Assembly (NCBI RefSeq): GCF_011752625.1
Contig: NZ_VWXD01000019.1
Location: forward strand, 1 to 64,000
Direction of reading: 5' to 3'
From: Candidatus Pantoea formicae
GTDB lineage: Bacteria > Pseudomonadota > Gammaproteobacteria > Enterobacterales > Enterobacteriaceae
DNA length: 64,000 nt
Shown: positions 34,628-43,893 of the stretch, one piece after another
Layout: each line of letters starts with the position of its first letter
Numbering within the stretch: the first letter of the stretch is position 1
Program-made: the position numbers and the translations under genes
Notes under the pieces: generated by a model
What the model saw: only the letters and a program-made list of their open reading frames with translations
What the model was told of the DNA's origin: nothing
Databases searched by the model: none

Positions 34628-37600
34628 CATCAAAAATGTTTTAGAAAAATCGGGCTTTTATCTTAATAGTGATATAGGGATTTGGCATCCAGAGAAAATT
34701 GAAGAATTCGCCTATAATGATGGTGATGATGCCGAAAACTATCTTCTTAATGTTCTAAAAGAAGCTTCTGATTTAAGCGTTGATTCTGATGAGCTAACGA
34801 CAAAAATGGTCGACTGGCCTTCTACTTATCATCTCAGTCCACGACGCTCAAATCTCTTACGTCCTTTTGAAAATATCTTCGAAAATAAACGAATCTTGGA
34901 GATTGGATGTGGCTGCGGTGCAATAACGCGTTTTCTAGGTGAAGCGGGGGCGCACGTTGTCTCAGTTGAAGGCAGTTTCCGTCGGGCACAAATTGCACGC
35001 ACCCGTTGTCGCGATCTTAAAAACGTAGAGATTATCTGTAATCCAGCAGATAAGCTTCCTGATTTAGGAAAGTTCGACTTTGTGCTATTAATCGGCGTTC
35101 TTGAGTACGCTCGCGTTTTTGTCGGCCCTAAAGGTGAAGAGACGTTACTTGCTGAGTGCCATGAACGCTTGTATGAAGATGGGAAGTTATTTGTAGCGAT
35201 AGAGAACAAACTTGGCATCAAATACTTTGCTGGAGCACATGAAGACCATGTAAACCAGCCTATGTTCGGAATAAATAATTCTTACACCGACACTAGTGTG
35301 GTGACTTTTGGGCGTAATGAACTAAAGACACTACTTAATTCTCATGGATTTAATCATCTTGATGAATATCTACCGCTGCCGGACTATAAGCTTCCTACAT
35401 CGGTAGTTACGCCTTTAGGATGGCGTGAACATGCGTCTGATCTCTGTCAACTTGCAGTTGAAAGTATTCATAAAGATCCACAGCTTGGATTTGAACATAT
35501 TTTCTCTGCTGAACAGGGCATGCGCAACGTTTGGAATAACAATCTCGCCGCTGATTTAGCAAATTCATTTCTAATGGTTGCTGCAAAAGCACCGTTTGAT
35601 TATGGTTCAGAAGATATTGCAGCTATTCACTTTTCTGATGATAGATTATCAGGTTTCCGTAAGGTCACTCAGTTTCATCATTTCAATGACGATGATTTAA
35701 AAGTTAAAGTTACGAGTAAAGCGCTTGAAAACGGTGAAAATGAAAGCCACATGGCCCACTTTAGTGAGTTTTTTAGAGGGGATTCTCTGTGGTTCGAATT
35801 ACTGCATGGCCTAAATAAACCTGATTGGCATATCTCTTATATTTCAGAATGGGCAAATAAGTGGCTTTCTAAATTACTCGTAAAAGCTGGGGAAGTGAAT
35901 GCGTATACTAAAGATACCATTTTTCCCGATTCGTATCAGGATGCGCTTCCATTTAATATTGTGACTGCGGCAAAAGGTGAGTCCAAAATTTTTGATCTGG
36001 AATGGGAGACGGATAAGCCTACTCTAGGGTATGTTGTATTCCGTGGTATTTATCATTCATTGTTAAGAATGACTTCTGTAAGCCATAGTGTAAATTGCCC
36101 AACGTCGAATATTGCAGAACTGACTTTTATCATTTTGAATGAAATGCATTTGCAAGTTGATAGAACTCATCTTGATTTGTATTTAAAGAAAGAAGCCAAA
36201 TTCCTTGCTAAAGTGCAATTGTCAGATGAGGTGAAACTATATAATGATCTAAAATCATTACCTTTGGTTATTCGTGCCAAAAAACTTATAAATGTCAATA
36301 TTTTTGAAGTCGCACAAGCAGAGCATGAAGCAGAAAAAGAAACGCTCAACAATAATTTAGTAGCATTAAAGAATAAAATAAAGAATTTAGACGATGGACA
36401 GTCTGAAAATCGTGAGTTGATGAATCAGATTCATCAACTTAATGAGAGGTTAAAGGAGCTTGAAAGAGTTAATAAATTAATTCTTAGCGAAAATATTCAA
36501 CAGCAGAATAAATTAAATAACTATCATTTTGATATGCAGAATATTTTAAGTTCTGTAAGTTGGAAAGTTACATCTCCACTACGCATTATCAGTCGCCACC
36601 TTCCTGAGCGAATTAGAGTAGCACTGAGAAGATTATTTACATTAGGTTTTAAATCCCTACAAGTTGTTAAAATAAAATCCTTCTCGGTTTTAAGAAAAGT
36701 AAAACGGCATGCGGATAATAATGGCTCAGTGAACACAGCTAAAAAAACATTGCGTCACATCGCAAAAAAAACCTATCAACGCATCCCAGCTAAATATCAG
36801 CTTAAAGCGCTTACCATTGCGATGAGAATTTATCCAAAAGGATTTAGAAATCACCCCCATTTTAATGCGATCTCGACACATGCTCCAGTTGTAGGAAATA
36901 CATGTGATAATGTATTTATAAATTATGATGCTCAAAGGGGTTATGCTTTTTCTGCAGTACCTGACGAATATGTTTATATTCCTCCGAATAAACCTTTTTA
37001 CTTCGATGAGACAGTTTCTAAACTAGCTGTAAAGCCGAAAATTTCAATTGTTGTGCCGATATATAACACCCCAACTGAGCTTTTTGAACTTATGCTCTCA
37101 TCAGTGAGTAAACAGTGGTATACGAATTGGGAGTTGTTACTGATTAACGACGCTAGCCCCCAACCAGAAATTAAACCACTGCTTCATCGTGCAGCTCAGA
37201 ATGATAAAAGAATAAAGGTTGTGCATCTTCATGAAAATAAAGGTATTGCCGGAGCAACCAATGTTGGGATTGATAATACTACTGGAGAATACATTGTCTT
37301 CTTGGATCACGATGATGAGTTAACGCCAGACTGCCTTTTCGAAATAGTGAAATGTATTAACCTTGAATCGCCTGACTTTATTTATAGCGATGAAGATAAG
37401 CTCACCCCAGAAGGTAATTTCACCCAACCTCATTTCAAACCCGATTGGTCCCCTGATACGATGATGAGTACGATGTATACGTGTCACGTATCTTGTGTCA
37501 AGACTCAACTCGCTCGAGAAATAGGTGGCCTACGCTCTGAATTTGACGGATGCCAGGATTGGGATTTTGTCCTACGTGTTTCTGAGAAAACAGCTAAAAT

Positions 37601-38627
37601 TAGTCATATTTCAAAAGTATTATATCACTGGCGCATTATACCAGCTTCAATTGCATCAGATATTACGGCTAAATCTTACGTTCTTGCAGCGTCGAAAGCA
37701 GTGCGTGAGCAAGCCTTAGAACGTCGTGGATGTGCTGGAGTTGTTGAAGAGTTGCCTAACTACCACGGCTATTTTCGTGTTAATTATAAGCCTGTAAATG
37801 ATCCTCTGGTCTCAATTATCATTCCCACCAGAGATAATCAAGCTGTATTGAACAGCTGTGTGAATTCAATATTGAATCACACCCTGTACCAGAATTATGA
37901 AATCATCATCGTTGATAATGGTTCAGTTAATGAAAAAACTGTTGCGCTTCTGCAGAGTCTGAATGCGCATGATAAAATCACCGTTATTAGGCATGATATA
38001 CCTTTCAACTTCTCAGAGTTAAATAATCACGGTGTAAAAAATGCAACCGGCGATGTTCTCCTCTTCCTGAATGATGATACTGAAGTAGTGCATGATGATT
38101 GGCTCGAACGTATGGTCGGTTTTGCTCAGCTACCGCATGTAGGTGCAGTGGGCGCAAAACTGCTTTATGGCGATGGAAAAACCATTCAACATTCTGGCGT
38201 GCTGAATTTACGTAATGGACCTAGCCATGCATTCCTGCGTCAACATAAAGAATATCCAGGCTATTTCTTACGTAATCAGGTCGAGTACAATTGGCTTATC
38301 GTGACGGGTGCCTGTATGATGATAGAACGTAAAAAATTCGAAGCAGTTTCCGGCTTTGATGAGACATTCCCGGTCGCTTACAATGACGTTGATATCTGTA
38401 TGTCGCTCAGCAAAGAGGGGTATCACAACATCATGTGTCAAGCCGTTACACTAATTCATCATGAATCTATTTCACGTGGTATAGACCATATTGATGAAAC
38501 TAAAGCGCTGCGTCTTAAAGGTGAATTGAATAGGTTGAATATTAAGCATTCTTACTACTATCAATTTGACCCATATTTTAATCGAAACTTGGCACCTAAT
38601 GGATATAACTTCGAGATCATGAAATAA
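34617..38627 (+). CDS. Methyltransferase / coiled-coil / double GT2 fusion, likely O-antigen polymerase with chain terminator
   Basis: A 1336-aa multidomain protein. (1) SAM-dependent methyltransferase, residues about 85-260: ILEIGCGCGAITRFLG at 93-108, FDFVLLIGVLEYA later. (2) A central region of unknown fold, then a coiled coil at about 565-640 (heptad-rich, ending before SVSWKVTSPLR). (3) GT2 domain about 804-1040, with ISIVVPIYNTPTELFELM and FLDHDDEL. (4) Second GT2 domain about 1060-1325, with VSIIIPTRDNQAVLNSC and FLNDDTEV. The layout recalls WsaE of Geobacillus, a polyrhamnan enzyme with one methyltransferase and two transferase domains. The coiled coil could act as a length ruler as in WbdD. 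The start is a TTG at 34617, 11 nt inside wzt; no ATG occurs before codon 64. Rhamnose as substrate is inferred from rmlBDAC. Confidence 0.85.
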   Translation: MNTNIKNVLEKSGFYLNSDIGIWHPEKIEEFAYNDGDDAENYLLNVLKEASDLSVDSDELTTKMVDWPSTYHLSPRRSNLLRPFENIFENKRILEIGCGCGAITRFLGEAGAHVVSVEGSFRRAQIARTRCRDLKNVEIICNPADKLPDLGKFDFVLLIGVLEYARVFVGPKGEETLLAECHERLYEDGKLFVAIENKLGIKYFAGAHEDHVNQPMFGINNSYTDTSVVTFGRNELKTLLNSHGFNHLDEYLPLPDYKLPTSVVTPLGWREHASDLCQLAVESIHKDPQLGFEHIFSAEQGMRNVWNNNLAADLANSFLMVAAKAPFDYGSEDIAAIHFSDDRLSGFRKVTQFHHFNDDDLKVKVTSKALENGENESHMAHFSEFFRGDSLWFELLHGLNKPDWHISYISEWANKWLSKLLVKAGEVNAYTKDTIFPDSYQDALPFNIVTAAKGESKIFDLEWETDKPTLGYVVFRGIYHSLLRMTSVSHSVNCPTSNIAELTFIILNEMHLQVDRTHLDLYLKKEAKFLAKVQLSDEVKLYNDLKSLPLVIRAKKLINVNIFEVAQAEHEAEKETLNNNLVALKNKIKNLDDGQSENRELMNQIHQLNERLKELERVNKLILSENIQQQNKLNNYHFDMQNILSSVSWKVTSPLRIISRHLPERIRVALRRLFTLGFKSLQVVKIKSFSVLRKVKRHADNNGSVNTAKKTLRHIAKKTYQRIPAKYQLKALTIAMRIYPKGFRNHPHFNAISTHAPVVGNTCDNVFINYDAQRGYAFSAVPDEYVYIPPNKPFYFDETVSKLAVKPKISIVVPIYNTPTELFELMLSSVSKQWYTNWELLLINDASPQPEIKPLLHRAAQNDKRIKVVHLHENKGIAGATNVGIDNTTGEYIVFLDHDDELTPDCLFEIVKCINLESPDFIYSDEDKLTPEGNFTQPHFKPDWSPDTMMSTMYTCHVSCVKTQLAREIGGLRSEFDGCQDWDFVLRVSEKTAKISHISKVLYHWRIIPASIASDITAKSYVLAASKAVREQALERRGCAGVVEELPNYHGYFRVNYKPVNDPLVSIIIPTRDNQAVLNSCVNSILNHTLYQNYEIIIVDNGSVNEKTVALLQSLNAHDKITVIRHDIPFNFSELNNHGVKNATGDVLLFLNDDTEVVHDDWLERMVGFAQLPHVGAVGAKLLYGDGKTIQHSGVLNLRNGPSHAFLRQHKEYPGYFLRNQVEYNWLIVTGACMMIERKKFEAVSGFDETFPVAYNDVDICMSLSKEGYHNIMCQAVTLIHHESISRGIDHIDETKALRLKGELNRLNIKHSYYYQFDPYFNRNLAPNGYNFEIMK

Positions 38628-40450
38628 TGGACAATTCTAGCATGCACGCTTTGATCGAAACGCTTGGGAACGAACAGGAAATTTATAAACTTGAGTTTTT
38701 AGCTGAAAGCTCTCAGGTTATCTCTTTTGATTTCTTTGATACCTTATATACTCGCCCTTTAGATGATCCTGAAGATGCTTTTGATCTAATTGGGTATAAA
38801 TTCGATTTTCCTAATTTCAGACAATTACGCCGTAAAGCTCAAACTGAAGCTTTTAAAGAAATGATCAAGAATGGGCGTAAAGAAATTACATTAGATAATA
38901 TATATGATAATTTTGTTGAAGCTGGTGAGCTAAGAACCGTCTTGCAGCAAGCCGAAATCGATATTGAGCTAAGTTTAGTGGAGCCTAACCCACCTATGCT
39001 CGCGTTCTTCAATGAAATGATTAATCAGGGTAAACACGTTGTTATTACCTCTGATATGTATTTTGGTGAAAATTTCTTTAAAGATGCACTTGATAAATTT
39101 AATGTTAAACAGGTGCCGCTCTACATATCTGCGGATCAAAATTCTACAAAAAGAGATTTTGGTGAAATTTTTCTGAAAATCATCTCAGATTTCAAGGTTG
39201 AGCCTCAGAATATACTTCATATTGGTGACAATCAAACCGCAGATGTTATTCGTCCTTCTGAAAAAGGCCTTTCTACATGGCATTACAATCCAGTACATCT
39301 GCAGAATAAATCAAAAGACCATTCGCTTATACACTCCATCGCGAATGGATTATATCGCTCGCGATTTGATGATCGCATTGCTATAGGGACTTTCAGTGAG
39401 TTGGGTTATAAATATCAGGCACCCGCTACATGGGGTTTTTTAAAGTGGATACAGCAGCAATGTATTCATGATAGGGTAACTAAATTGCTTTTTATCTCGC
39501 GAGATGGTTTTTCACTTGAAAAGCTTGCGAGTAAGTATCTTAAAAAAGAACTGCCTGATTTTCATTATTTTCTTGGGTCGCGAATTGCTTTTAGTTTAGC
39601 AGTTATTACTGAAGAAAATTTCATGAACCATATTCCTTTCCTGTTATCAGGTTCTGATGGCTTATCACCTGGTGAACTGTTAGAGCGAATTGGCGTAGAA
39701 CCGCCAAGCGAAGAGGTTATGAATGGACTAGGTATACCTTGCGATACAATAATTTCGCACAGCAATGTCGAGTTAGTGAGAAAGTTCATCGTGGGTTATC
39801 GCACTGAAATACTTAAAGTGTGCCAACAAACGCGTCGTGGCCTCTTTATGTACTTGACTGGCATGGGTATAAAACCCGGCGATGTGCTTGCGATGGTTGA
39901 TGTGGGCTGGAGCGGCACCACTCAAGAAGCATTTGTAAATGCTGTCAGTACATTTATGGATGTTGAAGTCATTGGGTATTATTTCTGTTTAGCAAATACG
40001 CCAGAGAGACAACGTCGTGATGCTACGCTAAATATGAAAGCATTAATTAGTAATCAATCTGCTGGACAATATACCGTAGACAAGATTTATGAAAATCGCA
40101 TTGTTGCTGAACTTTTCTTCTCCGCGCCGCACGCGACTATAATTGGCTATTTACCCAATAAAAGTCACGTCATTCCGATAGAGGACGAAGGACGTGCGAA
40201 GGCCGCTAACCATGATAATATTATCCGTAGCCTTAATGAAGGAATGAATGATTTCGTTAACGATTTCCTTGCTTTTAAAGAGCGCATTGGAATTAAATTT
40301 TTCCCGATGCAACTCGCCCAATCCTTAGTGGACTTAGTTGCGAAAGAGGAATGGCGTAATCAACCGCTCTTTCATGAAGTTGAAAACTTTGATTCATGGG
40401 CAAGCTCGCGTAACCAAACCATTAAATTCACCGACTACTCAAAGTCATAG
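38627..40450 (+). CDS. HAD-superfamily protein of the polysaccharide-locus type (COG5610-like)
   Basis: A 607-aa protein. The N-terminal half is HAD-like: motif I SFDFFDTLYTRP near residue 35, motif II VVITSDMY, and motif IV ILHIGDNQTADV. The residue two after the nucleophile Asp is Phe, not the Asp used as general acid by most HAD phosphatases. The C-terminal half (from about residue 260, KLLFISRDGFSLEKLASKYL) is a separate domain regularly paired with such HAD domains in polysaccharide loci. Its role is unknown; a hydrolase or transferase acting on the glycan or its carrier is possible. It begins at the base where the preceding gene stops (AATAATGG) and its composition is AT-rich like its neighbours. 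Confidence 0.7.
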   Translation: MDNSSMHALIETLGNEQEIYKLEFLAESSQVISFDFFDTLYTRPLDDPEDAFDLIGYKFDFPNFRQLRRKAQTEAFKEMIKNGRKEITLDNIYDNFVEAGELRTVLQQAEIDIELSLVEPNPPMLAFFNEMINQGKHVVITSDMYFGENFFKDALDKFNVKQVPLYISADQNSTKRDFGEIFLKIISDFKVEPQNILHIGDNQTADVIRPSEKGLSTWHYNPVHLQNKSKDHSLIHSIANGLYRSRFDDRIAIGTFSELGYKYQAPATWGFLKWIQQQCIHDRVTKLLFISRDGFSLEKLASKYLKKELPDFHYFLGSRIAFSLAVITEENFMNHIPFLLSGSDGLSPGELLERIGVEPPSEEVMNGLGIPCDTIISHSNVELVRKFIVGYRTEILKVCQQTRRGLFMYLTGMGIKPGDVLAMVDVGWSGTTQEAFVNAVSTFMDVEVIGYYFCLANTPERQRRDATLNMKALISNQSAGQYTVDKIYENRIVAELFFSAPHATIIGYLPNKSHVIPIEDEGRAKAANHDNIIRSLNEGMNDFVNDFLAFKERIGIKFFPMQLAQSLVDLVAKEEWRNQPLFHEVENFDSWASSRNQTIKFTDYSKS

Positions 40451-40457
40451 TTAGCCT

Positions 40458-41387
40458 ATGCGTAATCATGAAGAATCATCTATAGCCATTTTACTGTGCA
40501 CGTATAATGGCGGCCAATTTATTGATCAGCAATTAGCATCTTATCTTGCACAGACACATAAAAACTGGTCTTTATGGGTATCTGATGATCATTCAGATGA
40601 CGATACTCTGAAAAAACTTCATTTTTTCTCCGTAAATACTACCAATCCGGTTAATATTTTAAAAGGACCAATGAGTGGCGTGTGCAATAATTTTATGTCA
40701 CTTATTAATAACAATAATATTCATGCAAAGTATTACGCTTTTTCAGACCAAGATGACGTTTGGCCAAAGCATAAATTACAAGCCGCTGTAGAATGGCTTG
40801 ATAATGTGAGCGATTCTATTCCTGCATTATATTGTAGTCGAACTCAATTGATTGATGTTGCAGGAAAACCTATTGGATTTTCTCCAGAATATTCTAGACC
40901 TCCGTCGTTTCAGAATGCATTGCTTCAAAATATTGCCAGTGGAAATAGCATGGTTTTCAATAATAAAGCTCGTGACCTATTAACGCGTGTGGGTGGAGGG
41001 GCGATGGTGATTCATGACTGGGCATTATATCTTGCTGTCACGGGAGTTGGTGGGAAAGTTTATTATGATTCTTGCCCCACTGTTTTATATCGCCAGCATG
41101 ATAATAATCTTATTGGTAATGGTATGTCTTTTATGACACGTCTAACTAATTACATTCATGCTCACCAGCGACGTAAAATGATTTGGAATGATACGAATAT
41201 CGCTATGATGAAAGAAATCGAAACGTTAATGACTGATGAAAATCGCAAAACGCTTTACGAATTTTCTTCAATTAGAGATCGTTCGATAATTGAACGTCTT
41301 TATCTACTTATAAAGTCTGGTGTCTATCATCAACAATTAGTAGGTACGTTAACCACTTTATCTCATATAATATTTAATCGTATGTAA
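40458..41387 (+). CDS. GT2 glycosyltransferase, rhamnosyltransferase-like
   Basis: A 309-aa family 2 enzyme: IAILLCTYNGGQFIDQQLASYL at the N-terminus, WVSDDHSDDDT as the nucleotide loop, and the metal motif YYAFSDQDDVW near residue 95. The FSDQDDVW form is common in O-antigen rhamnosyl- and galactosyltransferases. No membrane segment is seen. Only dTDP-rhamnose synthesis is encoded nearby, so rhamnose is the likely donor, though not proven. It starts 7 bp after the preceding gene. Confidence 0.72.
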   Translation: MRNHEESSIAILLCTYNGGQFIDQQLASYLAQTHKNWSLWVSDDHSDDDTLKKLHFFSVNTTNPVNILKGPMSGVCNNFMSLINNNNIHAKYYAFSDQDDVWPKHKLQAAVEWLDNVSDSIPALYCSRTQLIDVAGKPIGFSPEYSRPPSFQNALLQNIASGNSMVFNNKARDLLTRVGGGAMVIHDWALYLAVTGVGGKVYYDSCPTVLYRQHDNNLIGNGMSFMTRLTNYIHAHQRRKMIWNDTNIAMMKEIETLMTDENRKTLYEFSSIRDRSIIERLYLLIKSGVYHQQLVGTLTTLSHIIFNRM

Positions 41388-41402
41388 TTATCTGGTGATG
41401 CA

Positions 41403-42212
41403 GTGAAAATTATTGCTTCTTTGGTTCTATATCGACATCTACTTTCCGATATTGACAAAACCCTTACTTCGCTCGTAAATGAAAACTGCATCGATAAAGT
41501 TTGCATTGTTGATAATGGAAACCATTGTGAGTGGTTGAAAGAACTTATTCACCCCAAAATTGAGATCATAAGATTAGCTATAAATCGTGGTTTTGGTAGT
41601 GGTCATAATGCAGTTTTTGAACAATATGGGCAACGTTGTGAATACGTTCTGATTTGTAACCCTGATATCTCGTTTTTAAGCGGACAAGTAGATGAGCTCT
41701 ATAGCTATTGTCGCGAGCGTCAAAGCGGATTGACCATACCAAAAGTTATCTACCCGGATGGTAGCTTACAACATGGCTGCAAAATTTTGCCTACCCCTTG
41801 GCAATTGTTTATGCGCCGCTTTGGTGCTTCGCTTTCGCAAAACATGAATCGGGACTACGAACTGCATCACGCAGACTATAATCGTCCCTTCTTCGCGCCG
41901 TCGCTCTCGGGCTGCTTTATGCTCATCAGCAGTGATGCGCTTAACATCATTGGCGGTTTTGATGAACGCTATTTCCTTTATATGGAGGATGTGGATTTAA
42001 GCCGTCGCGTATGTAGCGCTAACTTGCCTGTTGAATATTGTCCCTCTTCAACGGTAGTGCATGAGTCCCAGCGACGTTCGTACCGTGATATTAAATTCCT
42101 TCTTTATCATTTAACGTCAGCAGTCAAATATTTTAATAAGTGGGGCTGGCTGATTGATAAAGAGCGAGAAACGCTAAATGCACGCTGTTTATCTGCGCTT
42201 CCGAAGAAGTAA
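41403..42212 (+). CDS. GT2 rhamnosyltransferase, WbbL-like
   Basis: A 269-aa enzyme that begins MKIIASLVLYRHLLSDIDKT and contains VDNGN, NRGFGSGHN, CNPDISF and FLYMEDVDLSRR. This set is characteristic of the WbbL family, which transfers rhamnose from dTDP-rhamnose to the GlcNAc-diphosphate-undecaprenol made by WecA. It is thus a good candidate for the first transferase of the O-antigen, with WecA (outside the window) as initiator. GTG start codon at 41403 after CTGGTGATGCA. It is the last gene of the AT-rich block before gnd. Confidence 0.75.
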   Translation: MKIIASLVLYRHLLSDIDKTLTSLVNENCIDKVCIVDNGNHCEWLKELIHPKIEIIRLAINRGFGSGHNAVFEQYGQRCEYVLICNPDISFLSGQVDELYSYCRERQSGLTIPKVIYPDGSLQHGCKILPTPWQLFMRRFGASLSQNMNRDYELHHADYNRPFFAPSLSGCFMLISSDALNIIGGFDERYFLYMEDVDLSRRVCSANLPVEYCPSSTVVHESQRRSYRDIKFLLYHLTSAVKYFNKWGWLIDKERETLNARCLSALPKK

Positions 42213-42446
42213 TATAATTAATGTTCCTAGCTGAAACATTAGCCTGTTTTCGCATCAACCGCAGACCACTAATGCTAAAAATGCGAGGTGATTTTTATTA
42301 ATCACGCGGATTGATAATTTTGGATTTTAAGGGATGATTAGCATCATTGGTGATGTACAATAGCGAAGTCATTGGTAATGTTTACGGAATTGCCCTTTTA
42401 TACGGCTAAAGCCATTCAAGTTTTTATACCCAGACAGGAGTAAAAA

Positions 42447-43856
42447 ATGTCCAAGCAACAAATCGGCGTTGTAGGTATGGCAGTGATGGGCCGCAATTTG
42501 GCTCTTAACATTGAGAGCCGCGGTTACACTGTTTCTATCTTCAACCGTTCTCGCGAAAAGACCGATGAAGTCATCGCAGAGAATCCTGGCAAGAAATTGG
42601 CTCCTTTTTATACGGTTGAAGAGTTTGTTGAATCACTGGAAAAACCACGCCGTATTCTGCTGATGGTGCAGGCTGGCGAGGCGACTGATAAAACTATCGC
42701 TTCCCTGACTCCGCATCTCGACAAAGGCGACATTCTGATCGACGGCGGTAACACCTTCTATAAAGACACCATTCGCCGTAACAAAGAACTGTCTGATCAA
42801 GGCTTCAACTTCATTGGTACTGGCGTTTCTGGCGGTGAAGAGGGTGCGCTGAAAGGTCCTTCCATCATGCCTGGTGGTCAGAAAGAAGCGTATGAACTGG
42901 TAGCGCCGATTCTGGATAAAATTGCCGCGCGTGCAGAAGATGGCGAAGCTTGCGTTGCTTACATCGGACCAAATGGCGCTGGCCACTATGTCAAGATGGT
43001 GCACAACGGTATCGAATATGGTGACATGCAGCTGATTGCTGAAGCCTATGCGCTGCTGAAAGGTGCGCTGGGTCTGAACAACGAAGAGCTGGCTAAAACC
43101 TTCACTGACTGGAACAACGGTGAGCTGAGCAGCTACCTGATCGACATCACTAAAGATATCTTCACCAAGAAAGATGAAGATGGTAAGTACCTGGTCGATG
43201 TGATTTTGGACGAAGCAGCGAACAAAGGTACCGGTAAATGGACCAGCCAGAGCTCACTGGATCTCGGCGAGCCGCTGTCTCTGATTACCGAATCCGTGTT
43301 TGCTCGTTACCTCTCTTCACTGAAATCTCAGCGTGTTGCCGCTTCTAAAGTACTGAGCGGTCCGCAGGCTAGAGCCTTTACCGGTGATAAAACTGAGTTT
43401 GTTGAGAAAGTGCGTCGCGCACTGTATCTGGGCAAAATCGTTTCTTATGCTCAGGGCTTCTCTCAGTTGCGTGCAGCTTCAGAAGAGAACAACTGGGACC
43501 TGCACTACGGTGAAATCGCGAAGATCTTCCGTGCTGGCTGCATCATCCGTGCTCAGTTCTTGCAGAAGATCACCGATGCTTACGCAAGCAACGCGGACAT
43601 CGCAAACTTGCTGCTGGATCCATACTTCAAAAACATTGCTGACGAATACCAGCAGGCGCTGCGTGATGTTGTTTCTTACGCGATTCAGAACGGTATCCCG
43701 ACGCCGACCTTCTCGGCAGCCATCGCTTATTACGACAGCTATCGTTCAGAAGTTCTGCCAGCTAACCTGATTCAGGCTCAGCGTGACTACTTCGGTGCGC
43801 ATACTTACAAGCGCATTGATAAAGACGGTGTATTCCACACCGAATGGCTGGACTAA
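42447..43856 (+). CDS. gnd: 6-phosphogluconate dehydrogenase (decarboxylating)
   Basis: A 469-aa cytoplasmic enzyme producing ribulose-5-phosphate, CO2 and NADPH in the oxidative pentose phosphate pathway. It is colinear with E. coli Gnd: GVVGMAVMGRNLALN cofactor motif, GTGVSGGEEGALKGPS, and VKMVHNGIEYGDMQLI with the catalytic Lys. ACAGGAG precedes the ATG. gnd is the classical right border of enteric O-antigen loci and is often a recombination flank. The usual neighbours ugd and wzz are absent here. Confidence 0.97.
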   Translation: MSKQQIGVVGMAVMGRNLALNIESRGYTVSIFNRSREKTDEVIAENPGKKLAPFYTVEEFVESLEKPRRILLMVQAGEATDKTIASLTPHLDKGDILIDGGNTFYKDTIRRNKELSDQGFNFIGTGVSGGEEGALKGPSIMPGGQKEAYELVAPILDKIAARAEDGEACVAYIGPNGAGHYVKMVHNGIEYGDMQLIAEAYALLKGALGLNNEELAKTFTDWNNGELSSYLIDITKDIFTKKDEDGKYLVDVILDEAANKGTGKWTSQSSLDLGEPLSLITESVFARYLSSLKSQRVAASKVLSGPQARAFTGDKTEFVEKVRRALYLGKIVSYAQGFSQLRAASEENNWDLHYGEIAKIFRAGCIIRAQFLQKITDAYASNADIANLLLDPYFKNIADEYQQALRDVVSYAIQNGIPTPTFSAAIAYYDSYRSEVLPANLIQAQRDYFGAHTYKRIDKDGVFHTEWLD

Positions 43857-43862
43857 TAGCAG

Positions 43863-43893
43863 TGAGGCTTCCTTCGGGAAGCCTCAACTTTTT
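43863..43893 (+). terminator. Intrinsic terminator after gnd
   Basis: TGAGGCTTCC (43863-43872), tetraloop TTCG, GGAAGCCTCA (43877-43886), then ACTTTTT. A perfect ten-pair stem with a stable loop, positioned to serve gnd and, from the other side, the convergent deacylase. Confidence 0.9.
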
